Position numbers and translations under genes: made by a program | Assembly (NCBI GenBank): GCA_036924085.1 | Contig: JAVGWX010000004.1 | Span: forward strand, 13,638,454-13,702,453 | Source: Ariolimax columbianus | Lineage: Eukaryota > Mollusca > Gastropoda > Stylommatophora > Arionidae | Direction of reading: 5' to 3' | DNA: 64,000 nt | Shown: in pieces, positions 23,151 to 34,969 of the stretch | Position numbering within the stretch: the stretch's first letter is position 1 | Layout of the letters: every line of letters starts with the position of its first letter | Notes under the pieces: generated by a model | What the model was told of the DNA's origin: nothing | Databases searched by the model: none | Seen by the model: the letters and a program-made list of their open reading frames with translations, nothing else

Positions 23151-25270
23151 GAAAAAACAATTTCTCAATTGCTATGCCTGTTACTTGATCTGCTAAATGG
23201 GAAACGCCGGAACACATAGGGACAAAAGAAATAAATTAACCATGACAAATTCAAAGTCCAGCAGTAAGAACTTGCAAAGATCAGTCCGAATGTTGATTGA
23301 AAAATAGTGAAGCACAGAAATGGTGAAACGCGGTTTCCACAGAAAGGTTTCATTTGGTAAAATCGCGCATGATACCTAGACAGAATTTAAGTTTGACGAA
23401 GAAGAAGAAGATGATGAGGATAATCATGATGATGAGGATGATCATCATAATTATATTCATGATAAAGTAGAAGATGAAGAAGAAAAATAAGAAGAAAAAA
23501 AACTAAAGAAGAAGAAAGATGAAAAGTATAAAAGAAAGAAGAAGTAGTAGAAGAAAAAAAATGAAGAAGATGGTTGTGATGATGATGATCGTTGGGAAAT
23601 AAACTTTGAACAAAAAGGAGAAAAACCTAAAGATGGGAATGGAAGATGATAATGAAGAAGAGGAAAAAGAAAAGAAGAAGGAGATGAAGAAGAACATGGT
23701 GGACGTTGCATTAGTTCTCAAATAGAATAACGTGATATTTCTAACACTTCAACCTAATATACGTGTAACAGTGTTTGAGGGTCGACACAGGTGACTTTAG
23801 CGGAGGAGGAGAGAGTTTTGACGAATCTGAACCACGCCTTCCATCATCTTTACACAGGCCCCCCCCCCCCTTCACCCTTACCACTTTCCCCGTCCGTGGA
23901 CACACAACCACACAAACATACACACACTTACACACACATATATACACGCACATATATACATACCTCCCTCCCCCACCAAACAAGGTATTGGTTGTGTGAA
24001 ATCCGTACAATAAGGAATCAGTTAATCATGATGTCGATTTCAGCACGACGCAGGTAAATAAAGAGGACGAAATCAGCTACACGATTTTCGTCTTCCAATC
24101 AAAAAGTGACTGTTTCTAGGCACTGAATTATTGATGTAGTCGTCAAATCTCTCTTCCAGGCACAAATAATTGTATGCCAATGCAAGTTCTGCATCCTGGT
24201 CGAATTGATTATTATAGGATTTTTAAAATCTCCAGTATTATTAAAATGGCGAAGAATTATTGTCCAAAGTGACATAACAATGAGAAACTGTATGAAACAT
24301 AAGTATTGGTGAGAAGCAAGAAACAATAATTGTCTAGTACCGATTCCTTGCCACGTCGATGCCAGAATGAACAAGAGCGGCGAGACACTCAACGAGTTAA
24401 TAACAACAATACAAAACACCACATTTATGACGCATTCAAGTAATCGATCAGGCCTTGACAATTGAACACAACAGGTGCTATTTTATGAACAGCAAGAGCT
24501 AAAACCGGAAAGTCTTAGTCAAAAAGGTGTGTCTTGGTAAGGTGAAATAAGCAAGACACGTCAACAGCAGAAACAGTTTATATTTGCAAAACAAATTATC
24601 CATTTCTGACTTTCAAGTGTTTGTTTTGAAACTACGATGACCTTCGTGGTGGACACTTTGGTTCGTTTCGTGTTGTCAAACAGTAAAACAGTAACTTATA
24701 TTTTTGTGTATTTTGCAATTTTAACGTGTATTCATTCTACATGATCAGATAGGGATGTCTACAATCTCCAATAATATGCCTCGTGGCTATAGACTAGACT
24801 TGTTGATGTGATCAATAAAAGATAACAGTGAAATGGGAATACAATGTACATACATTTTAAATAAATGATAATTCTTTGATTTGGCAGATAATTGATGTCT
24901 GATATCGCATGGAGAATAGGTCAAACGGGAAACGAAAGACATGAAAGATGGAGGAACACAACTAAACTGTTATCATTACGATTAGCAAAGATCGAGGAAC
25001 AGCTAAATTGTTAACATTATCATTAGCAGAAATTGAGGAACAACTAAATTGTTAATATTTTGATTAGCAAAGATTGAGGAAGAGCAAAATTGTTAACATT
25101 ATTATTAGCATAGATGATAGATGAATTAAGAGAACTTATTAGCATCAGGATAAACAAAGCCAGGTTTGCACACAACTTCCTTTGCTTGATAAGAAAAATC
25201 AGCATTCTCACAGGAACATACATACAATCAGACAGAATATTGAACATCAAAATTAAATCAGCTCAACTAT
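23151..25270. other. Unannotated stretch with purine-rich microsatellites
   Basis: A GAA/GAT-rich tract lies at 23395-23700, a C10 run at 23859-23868 and CA repeats at 23890-23960. A short ~54-bp AT-rich tandem built on TTGAGGAACAACTAAATTGT lies at 24950-25100. No gene recognised. Confidence 0.5.
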
Positions 25271-25470
25271 AGCTAGTTAGTTTTCTTTCCACTAGTGCCG
25301 TTAAGCGTCGCCGGGAGCTGAAGTCGTCTGTCATGTGCCCAGTGCGTTGAGTCGGTCAGTGTGGGTCGTGTCTCTGTACAATCACTCTAATGTTATCTAT
25401 CCACCTGCCTCGTGGCCGACCCGCTGCTCTGTATCCAGATCTACCAGCGTTGTAAGCCATCAGTGGAAGT

Positions 25471-27058
25471 TGATGAGGGTCCTTCTTCTTCTTCTTCTTC
25501 TTCTTCGTACGCAGTCAGACAGAAACCATTATTTTTTCGAAAAAAGCGGCGGTCATACTGAGGCTGTCGACACTGCCATAGAGCTTGTCTTGCAGTCCCA
25601 CTGGTGATGGCCACATCTGCTCTCTCTGATCCTCGTATGTCGGGCAGTTCTGCAGCAGATGTTCAGAGGTCATTTTACCGGTACCGCACGGGCATTCGTC
25701 GGTACCACCTATCTTTAATTTGTTGAATAGGTGGTACCTCAGTCTATTGTGGCCAGTGCGAAGTCTGAAGACCACGACCTGCTCTCTTCTGTTCAACTGG
25801 TAATAGGCATCGTTTTTGGTGTAACCAGTATGTTCGGTTTCCCATTTGGTCATGTATCTGGCTTTGATAAGCCGTTTTGACTCTTCGTACGTCATACTAG
25901 TATCTGTTTGTGGTACTCTTGCGCCTTCTTTTGCCAGTGTGTCTGCCTCCTCGTTGCCTTGGATGTTGCAGTGTGATGGGACCCACTGTACCACTACCCT
26001 TTTTGGTGCGGACTGCTGGCACAGTTTGCAGAGTGCTGCTCTTAAGTCATTAAGCTCAGTGTTTTTCTGGCTATTTGGCGCTGTGACTACGGCGAGAGCA
26101 TCTGTAAGCAGAACTATGTGGCTTTCATTTTCTTTGTGTGTCACCATGTCTTCCACTGCCGCCCTCAGTGCCTCTGCCTCCGCTCTGAAATTGCTTGTGT
26201 ACTTACCAGTAGCGAATGACAGTGTTATTTTTCTGCCATTTTTGTAGGTTCAGGAATGCTCCTGCCCCTCCGTTCTGTGTAGTGTTTGTTATAGAACCGT
26301 CGGTGTATGCATGGGTCCAGTCCATGCTTGGGTAGCTTTTCGATATAAAGCTTAGGGTAGTATCTCTCCTTTCTTTTTCAGTCTGGCAGTTTTTGTTTGC
26401 AATACCTGGTATATTTTCTACCACCTCTGGAAATATATCCTGCCTCCAGGTAGGTTTTCGTACAGTAGTGATGGGTTTTGGTGTTGTTAGTGCGTTTATG
26501 GGATCTTCGTGCATCTTTGCTTTGGCTATTTCTGCAAAGTTTCTCCGCTTTAGTTTCCCATTTCCCAAATTCTTTAGTCTCTGGTGCATTGGATGGTCAG
26601 TCAGTCTTCGGAGTTTCTCTGACTGCAGCTGGGCTCTGCAGTCTCTTCTATTGGTCATGGATTGCAGTTTTGTAATCTTTTCAAGTTCTACAATTGGCGT
26701 TGACTACATGCCTCCTGTTATAACTCTCATGGCTTGGTTTTGAAGTTTGCTAACTTTATCGAAGTTTGCCTTTGCTGCTGTTGTCCATGCCGCAATGCCA
26801 TACTCGAGAACTGGTCTCACTCTTCCAGTGTACAGTTTCTTTAGTATGCTTTCGTCTGCTCCCCAGCTTGTGCCAGCAAGTTTCCTCATGATTGCCATTC
26901 TTTCTCTGGCTCTCATTCGGTTTCTCGCGATCTGACTTTTCCATGTCATGCGCCGATCAAATGTGACTCCCAGATAGTTTGGGTTGTCGTTTGGCTGCAG
27001 GAATTAGCCATTTAAACTTAATTTGGTATTTTGGGGTTTGATTGAATGATGAGGGTCC
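25471..27058 (-). mobile_element. LINE B: RNase H-type LINE with 12-bp target duplication
   Basis: The element fills 25483-27046 between perfect copies of TGATGAGGGTCC at 25471-25482 and 27047-27058. It begins at the RT thumb and ends in (GAA)n. RNase H residues (YTDGS, RAEAEAL, LTDALAV, EEADTLAKEG) and the zinc motif remain. One extra base near 26240 and a break near 26700 split the frame into 26949-26704, 26658-26203 and 26156-25515. It is a close relative of LINE A. Confidence 0.92.
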
Positions 27059-27375
27059 ATTCTCATGAGATGACCAAACCAACTTATTTTCTCCCTGGAA
27101 ATGTATTCGACACAAGCAAGACGTAGTGTCGACCATACTTCGAATGTCGTCGTTCCGCATTCTGTCTCTCCTGGTAACACTGATGACCTTCCTCAAACAC
27201 TTCTTTTCATAAGTCGAAATTATGCTGGCACACGGTCTGGATAGAGGCCATGTTTGGCACTGGTAGCACAGAGTCGGCATACATATACTGTTCATCAGCT
27301 TTTGCTTTGGTGTAGAAGGTTCTTGGCAACTCGGGTTCGCTAACGCTAGCAGTCAGCGATGGGTCGCTGGCCGCT

Positions 27376-28604
27376 GCAGAGCGTTCTTCTTCTTCTTCTT
27401 CTTCTGCGTACGCAGTCAGACAGTAACCATTATTTTTTCGAAAAAAGCGGCTGTCGCCACTGCCATAGAGCTTGTCTTCCAGTTCCACTGGTAATGGCCA
27501 CATCTGCTCTCTCTGATCCTCGTATGTCGGGCAGTTCTGCAGCAGATGTTTTGCGGTCATTTTACCAGTACCGCACGGGCATTCGTCGGTACACCCTATC
27601 TTAAATTTGTTGAATAGGTGGTACCTCAGTCTATTGTGGCCAGTGCGAAGTCTGAAGACAACGACCTGCTCTCTTCGGTTCAACTGGTAATAGGCATCGT
27701 TTTTGGTGTAACCAGTATGTTCGGTTTCCCATTTGGTCATGTATCTGGCTTTGATAAGCCGTTTTGACTCTTCGTACGTCATACTGGTATCTGTTTGTGG
27801 TAGTCTTGCACCTTCTTTTGCCAGTCTGTCTGCCTCCTCGTTGCCTTGGATGTTGCAGTGTGATGGGACCCACTGTACCACTACCCTTTTTGGTGCGGAC
27901 TGCTGGCACAGTTTGCAGAGTGCTGCTCTTAAGTCATTAAGCTCAGTGTGTTTCTGGCTTTTTAGCGCTGTGACTACGGCGAGAGCATCTGTCAGCAGGA
28001 CTATATGGCTCTCATTTTCACTGTGTGTCACCATTTCTTCCACTGCCGCCCTCAGTGCCTCTGCCTCCGCTCTGAAATTGCTTGTGTACTTACCAGTAGC
28101 GAATGACAGTGTTATTTTTCTGCCATTTGGTAGGTTCAGGAATGCTCCTGCCCCTCCGTTCTGTGTTGTGTTTGTTACAGAACCGTCGGTGTATGCATGG
28201 GTCCAGTCCATGCTTGGGTAGCTTTTCGTTATGAAGCTTAGGGTAGTATCTCTCCTTTCTTTTTCAGTCTGGCAGTTTTTGTTTGCAATACCTGGTATAT
28301 TTTCTACCACCTCTGGAAATATATCCTGCCTCCAGGTAGGTTTTCGTACAGTAGTGATGGGTTTTGGTGTTGTTAGTGCGTTTATGGGATCTTCGTGCAT
28401 CTTTGCTTTGGCTATTTCTGCAAAGTTTCTCCGCTTTAGTTTCCCATTTCCCAAATTGTTTAGTCTCTGGTGCATTGGATGGTCGGTCAGTCTTCGGAGT
28501 TTCTCTGACTGCAGCTGGGCTCTGCAGTCTCTTCTATCGGTCATGGATTGCAGTTTTGTAATCTTTTCAAGTTCTACAATTGGCGTTGACTTCATGCCAC
28601 CTGT

Positions 28605-28642
<38 letters not shown>

Positions 28643-29120
28643 GTTCGCCTTATTTCTCAAATCCCCAAGGCGGTGTGCATTGCACTGCGTTTTTATTTTG
28701 CGCCTGTCGGCCCAGTGCATCCGACTTCAGCATGCATTTTATGTAAGGGTCTGCTTCCTCCTGCATTTTCTAAGGGTTTGCTTCCCCGGGGTAACGGCCG
28801 GTGCTGAGATGGGGATCGAACCCAGCACCTTATGGTTGTGAGCCGTGTCACATAACCACTAGGCCACGCCGTCCCCTGCCACCTGTTATAATTCTCATGG
28901 CTTGGTTTTGAAGTTTGTTAACTTTATCGAAGTTCGCCTTCGCTGCTGTTGTCCATGCCGCAATGCCATACTCGAGAACTGGTCTCACTCTTCCAGTGTA
29001 CAGTTTCTTTAGTATGCCTTCGTCTGCTCCCCAGCTTGTGCCAGCAAGTTTCCTCATGATTGCCATTCTTTCTCTGGCTTTCATTCGGTTTCTCTCAATC
29101 TGACTTTTCGCAGCGCGTTC
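27376..29120 (-). mobile_element. LINE C: RNase H-type LINE, interrupted by a SINE
   Basis: It spans 27387-29109 with an 11-bp target duplication, one mismatch apart (GCAGAGCGTTC at 27376-27386, GCAGCGCGTTC at 29110-29120). The coding frame 28595-27389 holds an intact RNase H catalytic set and the CPCGTGKM zinc motif. A small deletion near 27450 removes the SLRMTAAFFEK region, so the frame then reads through the (GAA)n tail as a run of Glu into LINE H. A SINE sits in its thumb region at 28608-28876. Confidence 0.9.
28595..28889 (-). mobile_element. SINE family 1 inserted in LINE C
   Basis: The element fills 28608-28876 and is flanked by a perfect 13-bp duplication, TGCCACCTGTTAT, at 28595-28607 and 28877-28889. 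It lies on the minus strand: the A box (GGCCTAGTGG) and B box (GGTTCGATCCC) are near the right end and a ~34-base T run is the poly(A) tail at the left end. LINE A keeps the uninterrupted target near 21600. The long tail and perfect duplication mark a young insertion. Confidence 0.95.
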
Positions 29121-29207
29121 TATTCTCAACATCTTGATCCCAGAACCGGTAGCAATAAGTCAAATTCCGCTCTCTCACACGCGATCAAATCTATCCACAC
29201 ACAAAAA

Positions 29208-29485
29208 AACAAGTTCCACGCGCATGTAAACTTTCACCTCTGTCAAAAAGTCATGTTCCACACCATGTACAATATTACCCCTATCAAAAAGTCAAGTCCC
29301 ACACTCATGTACACTTTCACCTCAATCAGAAAGACAAGTTCCACACGCATGTACACTTTCACCTATCAGAAAGAAGTTCCATAATCATGTACAATATTAC
29401 CTCTATCAGAAAGACAAGTTCCATTCATGTACACGTTCACCTCTATCAGAAAGATAAGTTCCACATTCTTGCACATTATCAGTTC
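29208..29485. repeat. ~38-bp degenerate minisatellite, about 7 copies
   Basis: Units share AAGTTCCACAC, ATGTACACTTTCACCTCTAT and CAGAAAG, with frequent small deletions. Lower identity than the other arrays suggests an old or inactive repeat. Confidence 0.8.
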
Positions 29486-30738
29486 TATCTAAATACTTCG
29501 CTTATCCTGGTCATTACCCTCGTTGTAACAAGGGTGTAATTATCAAAGCTTTCTCTGTCTATATCATTTGTTCACATCCCGCATGGACATCCGTCAGATG
29601 TCTGCCCCTTCTGTATGCTAACAAACGATTAGCCCTGACATGACACCTTAGAAAAGTTCTAGGTTATTCTAAAGACATTACGGAATAGAATGGCAAATGT
29701 GCAGCTAATTCTATTAGTTGACAGATTGACAGTTTGGACAATGACCCGTCGGTTCCTCCAATCATGACAAACGCGCATGGAATGTTTGTTTCTACAATAT
29801 AAAATCTGGCCCAATACCTGCACAAAAATCAACTTAATGGAGTGTTTTGTGGTGCGAGAGATGAATGAGAAAATATAATATTATCCTTAACGGACAAATT
29901 ATTTTATTGTATCTATAATTGATAAATGATGATTGGATATCTCTGGTTAAAAAGAAAGCCTAGCTATTGTGTACAGCGGAGAAGAGTTTTTGTTTTTGTG
30001 TTTTGCGCCTTCTGAGTTTGAAGATTCACTCTATGTATTTATGAATTGACGCAGATAAGCTCAAATTGTGAGTACGAATTGAGGTGCAGTTGGCTAAGCT
30101 AAATGTGGCTTTCATATTTGTACGTGGCATTTAATACGCGTCAAGTTCCACGTCGATAGCAATCGGTTTCCTTGACAACAAGGAGAGTCAACTACGTCAC
30201 CGTACAAATATAGATTCAAAGCGTTACGAAAATAACTAGTCCAAGAAAGCTATTTATGATTATGGTGCTGAGTTTGTCAATGTCAGCGTTTGTCTGACAC
30301 AGAATAGTCTGAAGATTGATTCTGCAGATTTCTACACTCGCGCGCAGGAATACATTTTACTTCGAGAAACTAATAATTGATAACTAGAATTTCCGTAGCT
30401 AGTAAAAGCTAAGAAAGCTTACAAATGTAGCTGGTGTGCTTTTCTTAACTCCATTTTTTTTTAATTTGTCCCTAAATGAGTTGTTTAAATATGTTTACTG
30501 TTGCTTTATAAATCAGCCAATTAAAAAAATATTGCAAATGCTAACATTAGAAACCCACGAATATTCTAGTCAATATAAAATGTATAGTAATTACATATCT
30601 AAATCAAAAAGATTCTTCTAAATGTCTTTTAGACTGGCGCAGGCGATAATGTCTTTCACAATTCCCTGTTAATAGTTTGTGTATGGTTTTATTCAACTGG
30701 AAGTTCCCACGGAATAACGCGGAATATGATGGCCTTAC
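29486..30738. other. Unannotated stretch downstream of gene 1 exon 6
   Basis: No exon, repeat or element recognised. Further exons of gene 1 may lie here or farther left, but I found none with matching phase. Confidence 0.4.
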
Positions 30739-30829
30739 CAGTTGTCTTATAATACTCTTATCTGTTGTGAATAAATGTAGTACCGCTAACAATCGTGGGT
30801 GAAAAGAATCATATTTACGAGTGTAGCGA
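30739..30829 (-). CDS. Gene 1 exon 6 (probable)
   Basis: 91 bases with acceptor CTTGTGCAG and donor CTG|GTAAGG. It completes the split Val codon of exon 5 and gives RYTRKYDSFHPRLLAVLHLF and on to IIRQL, ending in phase 0. Confidence 0.55.
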
Positions 30830-33800
30830 CTGCACAAGATGTTAACATTTACAAGCCATCCATCAACAAGTTTAAGTACACAAATCTAACGCACAAATAA
30901 ATATATATAATCACAAGGGACAATAATTTAGTAACAACAATTTTACTATCAAGTGCATGGAAGAGTATGTGCATCTGAAAATTGTATATCTTGGCACAAA
31001 AATGGCTCTTTAGCTTTATACCATATAGAGATTGTGGCGATCGAGCAGTATGTGCATGCGAAATATAGCGTACAACATGGCTGCTCCACTGTCGACTTTC
31101 AGCTTGGAATAACAACTTTGCTTTATTATTTATTTTTTTTTTCACTGGGGGTGCGGGGAGGGGCGGGGGAAGAGGGGGGACGGGTCATATCAGAGGACAT
31201 GAAAGCTTATGAAATCTACAGTAGAATGAATATTCAGTATGGAGCCAGTTGTTTGAGTCAGTGTTTGAATCAGCAGAAAGATTTCAAAATTGCAGAAAGA
31301 TGACAAAACGTCTTTTGTGAACCCCGGTGTGGGAGACCAACAATCGTGGCAACTGACACATTGAAACAGCAGATCGACCAGCTAGCCCGTGACAACAGGC
31401 ACGTCACTTTGATGAAATAGCTGTAGAATTCAACATGATTCACGGTGCTGCACACAAAATTGTCCATAATGACCTCGGTTATAGGAAAGTGTGTAGCAGA
31501 TGGGTCATAAAACAGCTGGCAACGAGGTAATGGAGGCGGTCACATCAAAAAACTTTTTTCTTGATAATATCCACAACAAAGTGTGCACGGGAATCAAGTA
31601 GGAAAATAAGACACAAAATTTATTATTTGCACTCTTGTAAAAATGTTATTAATACAATTGTTGTTATTAATGGATGTCCCTAGTACATATATATTTGTGT
31701 GCATGTATGTGTGTGTGTGTGTGTCTGTATGTGTACCTGTGTGTGTACCTGTGTGTGTGTTTATGTGTGTACCTGTGCTTGTGCTAGCGTTATAAAACAT
31801 TGACAACACGACTACACAAAATTTCTACAAAGCTGTGAATGTGTAAATCAATCAATGATTGTAATGTGCCCACATGAAATGTTATATGTCTGTGTGCATA
31901 CAGTGTATGTATTTTGCTTATGCGTATAGTGTATATGTATGTATGTGTGGTGGTGTCAGCATGCATGTGTGTAAGGTGTGTGTGCGTGTCTAATTGCTAG
32001 GCAGAACATAAATGAACAAAACTACACAGATGAGAACTAAGAAGCAGTGCCCTGTGTACTAACCATTCTCAGTGATGTACTCACACCTTGAAACAGGTAA
32101 ATAGTGTACGCCTCACAACGCCATCAGGGTCCATGTCAACATTGTCTACAATAGCTGTCAACATGAAACATGCAGTGCTGTGAGCCTGAGTAGTGTCAAG
32201 GCTCGCAACCAGGTGATCCACTCAAACAGTGCAAGACGTTACAGGTGTTCCCAGATACAAAGCCGGCACATGAAATGTGCGTTTTTTATACCTAAAGAAA
32301 GCGTCCTCGTGGACTCGCTGGTCGTCGTCAAGTTCTTCTTCATTGTCCGGTAGGAGACCGAATAGGGCAGATCCTCGGATGACTTCATCAAAGTACGCCT
32401 TAGTGTCCCCATCCATTAGCCCTTGCCTGCTATCGCTCTCGTCTTTGGTTGTGAATCGTATCAACTGTCTGGACGCAATAATCACATTAGTGATAAATTG
32501 ATGTTGTGATGAATACAAAAACATGTGTGAAGTCAAGATGCAAGATAGATGACAGTAAATTTACGAGACGTGTTTAAATGAAACCCGCGCCATTTGATTT
32601 ATTGCAAACATTTGAAAGGAACATCAGCAGATATATCAGAATTAAACAAAGCAATCGTTATGAAGCAAGCGTGCACCAGGGTTTGTTAGAAAAAGTCGCC
32701 ATATGCATTCACTGCTTGGGTAGACGGTATATGCCGTCTGAGAAGTCGCCAATAGAAGCCCTTCATGGTCAACAAATGCAGTCAGCATAACCGTACCAGC
32801 AGAAACCTATGATTTTATTTCCTTGGGTTTTGGTAATTCGATGCTTGATGTTTTGTTGCACGGCTAAAAGTTGTGGCACCACTATTCATCACCTGCATCA
32901 CTATAGGCAACTTGAATTCATCACTCTTCGCTTCAAAGCGCAGAAGATTGTTCAAAGTACACCCTATACGTTTTTCATGATGGTGGTCAGTTAGCTTCCG
33001 TGGGACTCATTGTTAACACACCTTTCGATACTTGAGTTTCTTCCTAACCACTAGTTGAACTGTCCCAAGCGACACAGCTAATTCCTCGTCTAGCAAACGT
33101 AAGCTCCGGCGACAGTTCAACCGTATTTCTGCATCAATATCGGCGATGACTTCTTCTGTCGCAAGAATATGCGCCTGAACTGGTCGCGAAAGATCCTTCG
33201 TTAACTCACGTCCATGCCGAAACTTCCGTGCCCAGTCCTTCACGTTTGTCTTTGACACTCTTTTGTCACCATAAACTGCTTGCATTCTGCAATCAATGTC
33301 TGCCGATCGACATCCTTCAGCTTTTAGGAACTGAATCACCGCTCGCTGATGAACCCTTGACGGATTCGGTATCACACCCGCCATTTCTCAACGGTCTGCA
33401 GCAGAGCCTATGAATGGGAAGATATTGAACACGTGAACATTTGTACTTGAGTATGTGCTTATTAAGTCAAATGTGACGTCATCATGCCTCTCGCGTAAAT
33501 AGCAGCCTGACATAGCTAGAGCGGGCTTTACTCAAACATTCCTTAAATAATATAGTCATATTCATATTCAGTCCGCAGAGACAAGAAACTCTTCGTCTTG
33601 TGTGTGTCTGCTTCTATCAGTCCGCACAGATTCGGCTTCCGAATACTGCCATTCGCTCGACCATTGATTTGCCTCACTGCTTTGTTCAAGTATGCAGTAT
33701 CGTCTCATGAAAATTAAATAATAACAGATCGACAGACTCCTGACGTTAACAATTTCTCACAGATGACTTTGAAATAACAACACACACACAGACGTATCTG

Positions 33801-34938
33801 TTTTTCAGATCATATTTCGTGTGATAGACAGTTCTATCGAGAAGTAATAAAACTGCCAATGACAAGAATAAAGATCAGCAATAATGACAAAGTATGGAAC
33901 TTCAAATAAAGAGCTTGAACGATTTCTGTTGTCGACCTTTTGCTTGAGACGGCAAGATGTAGCAGTGAGGAATAATAATGTCGAATGGATCTGTTTGATT
34001 AACCGTGAAAACTCACGGACGACATTTAAGATTCGCTCAGGAATTAGTCGTGAAATTGTCAAATCATTTTTTATTGTTCAAATATTTAAATCGTTGTACA
34101 ACTTGTCATGAGGACAAGGGTCGTAATTTTTTAGATGGAAATCAAAGCAAGTGACAGATGAGGCTGCAAGTACAAAGGAAATATTTGAGAGAGATAATAA
34201 GCATTGTAATCAATCAATCAATCAATCATAGATTGTTAGACTGAGTGAGCATGAACTCAACCGACAGGTCACTAAGGGCCGGCAAGTGGGTTGGTGGATA
34301 AGCCGATATGACTGAGCTCCAACCTCATACCTCCTAATGAAAGAGACACAGTAATTATTGGTATAACAGAGAACGGTGGTAACCATTCTGTTAACTGTAA
34401 CAGTGTACGCAAGGTGTACTAATCAATCCCACTTAAGCAACATATTTCGTTCATATACTGAGATTCTAGTCTGTGTCAAGCTTACATTGTCTAATGTTCC
34501 TTAGTACGTGTTATTTTTTTTAATCAAAGTATGAGTTGTTGCTAAGTTTGAGTTTGAAGATTAGACATAGCATTACCAAATGTGCCAGAACTTACTTGTG
34601 AATATGGGAGTGCATGAAGGTCATGACCTCATCGTCCATGTCGAAATCCCTGAAATATACAATACACAATTAACAACACAGCTGTCAGTTATCAAGAAAT
34701 GTGTTGACATTAACACAGTAATTTTGGTGTTTGTATCTTCTTGATACGAAGTAAACTTACAATAACATCACTTAAAAACTAATGTTAAGTACCGTACTCA
34801 GAACCAATCAATTTTTCATCTCTTTTCTTTTATGAAAATTTCATCAATTAATATATGCATACATACGTGAATATATACATACATACACACATACATACAT
34901 ACATACATGCATACACACATACAGACATACATACATAT

Positions 34939-34969
<31 letters not shown>

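Larger units (their letters stand above)
25275..29200 (-). pseudogene. LINE H: older LINE remnant, host of the nested insertions
   Basis: Visible in three separated pieces on the minus strand. 29200-29110 and 27386-27047 carry the 3' part of an RT product (LCYQCQTWPLSRPCASIIST, EKKCLRKVISVTRRDR). 25482-25275 continues the same coding sequence with RSGYRAAGRPRGRW and ends near 25300. LINE B lies between the second and third pieces and LINE C between the first and second, each with a target duplication cut from LINE H sequence. H is therefore older than both. It belongs to a group different from A-D. Confidence 0.75.
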
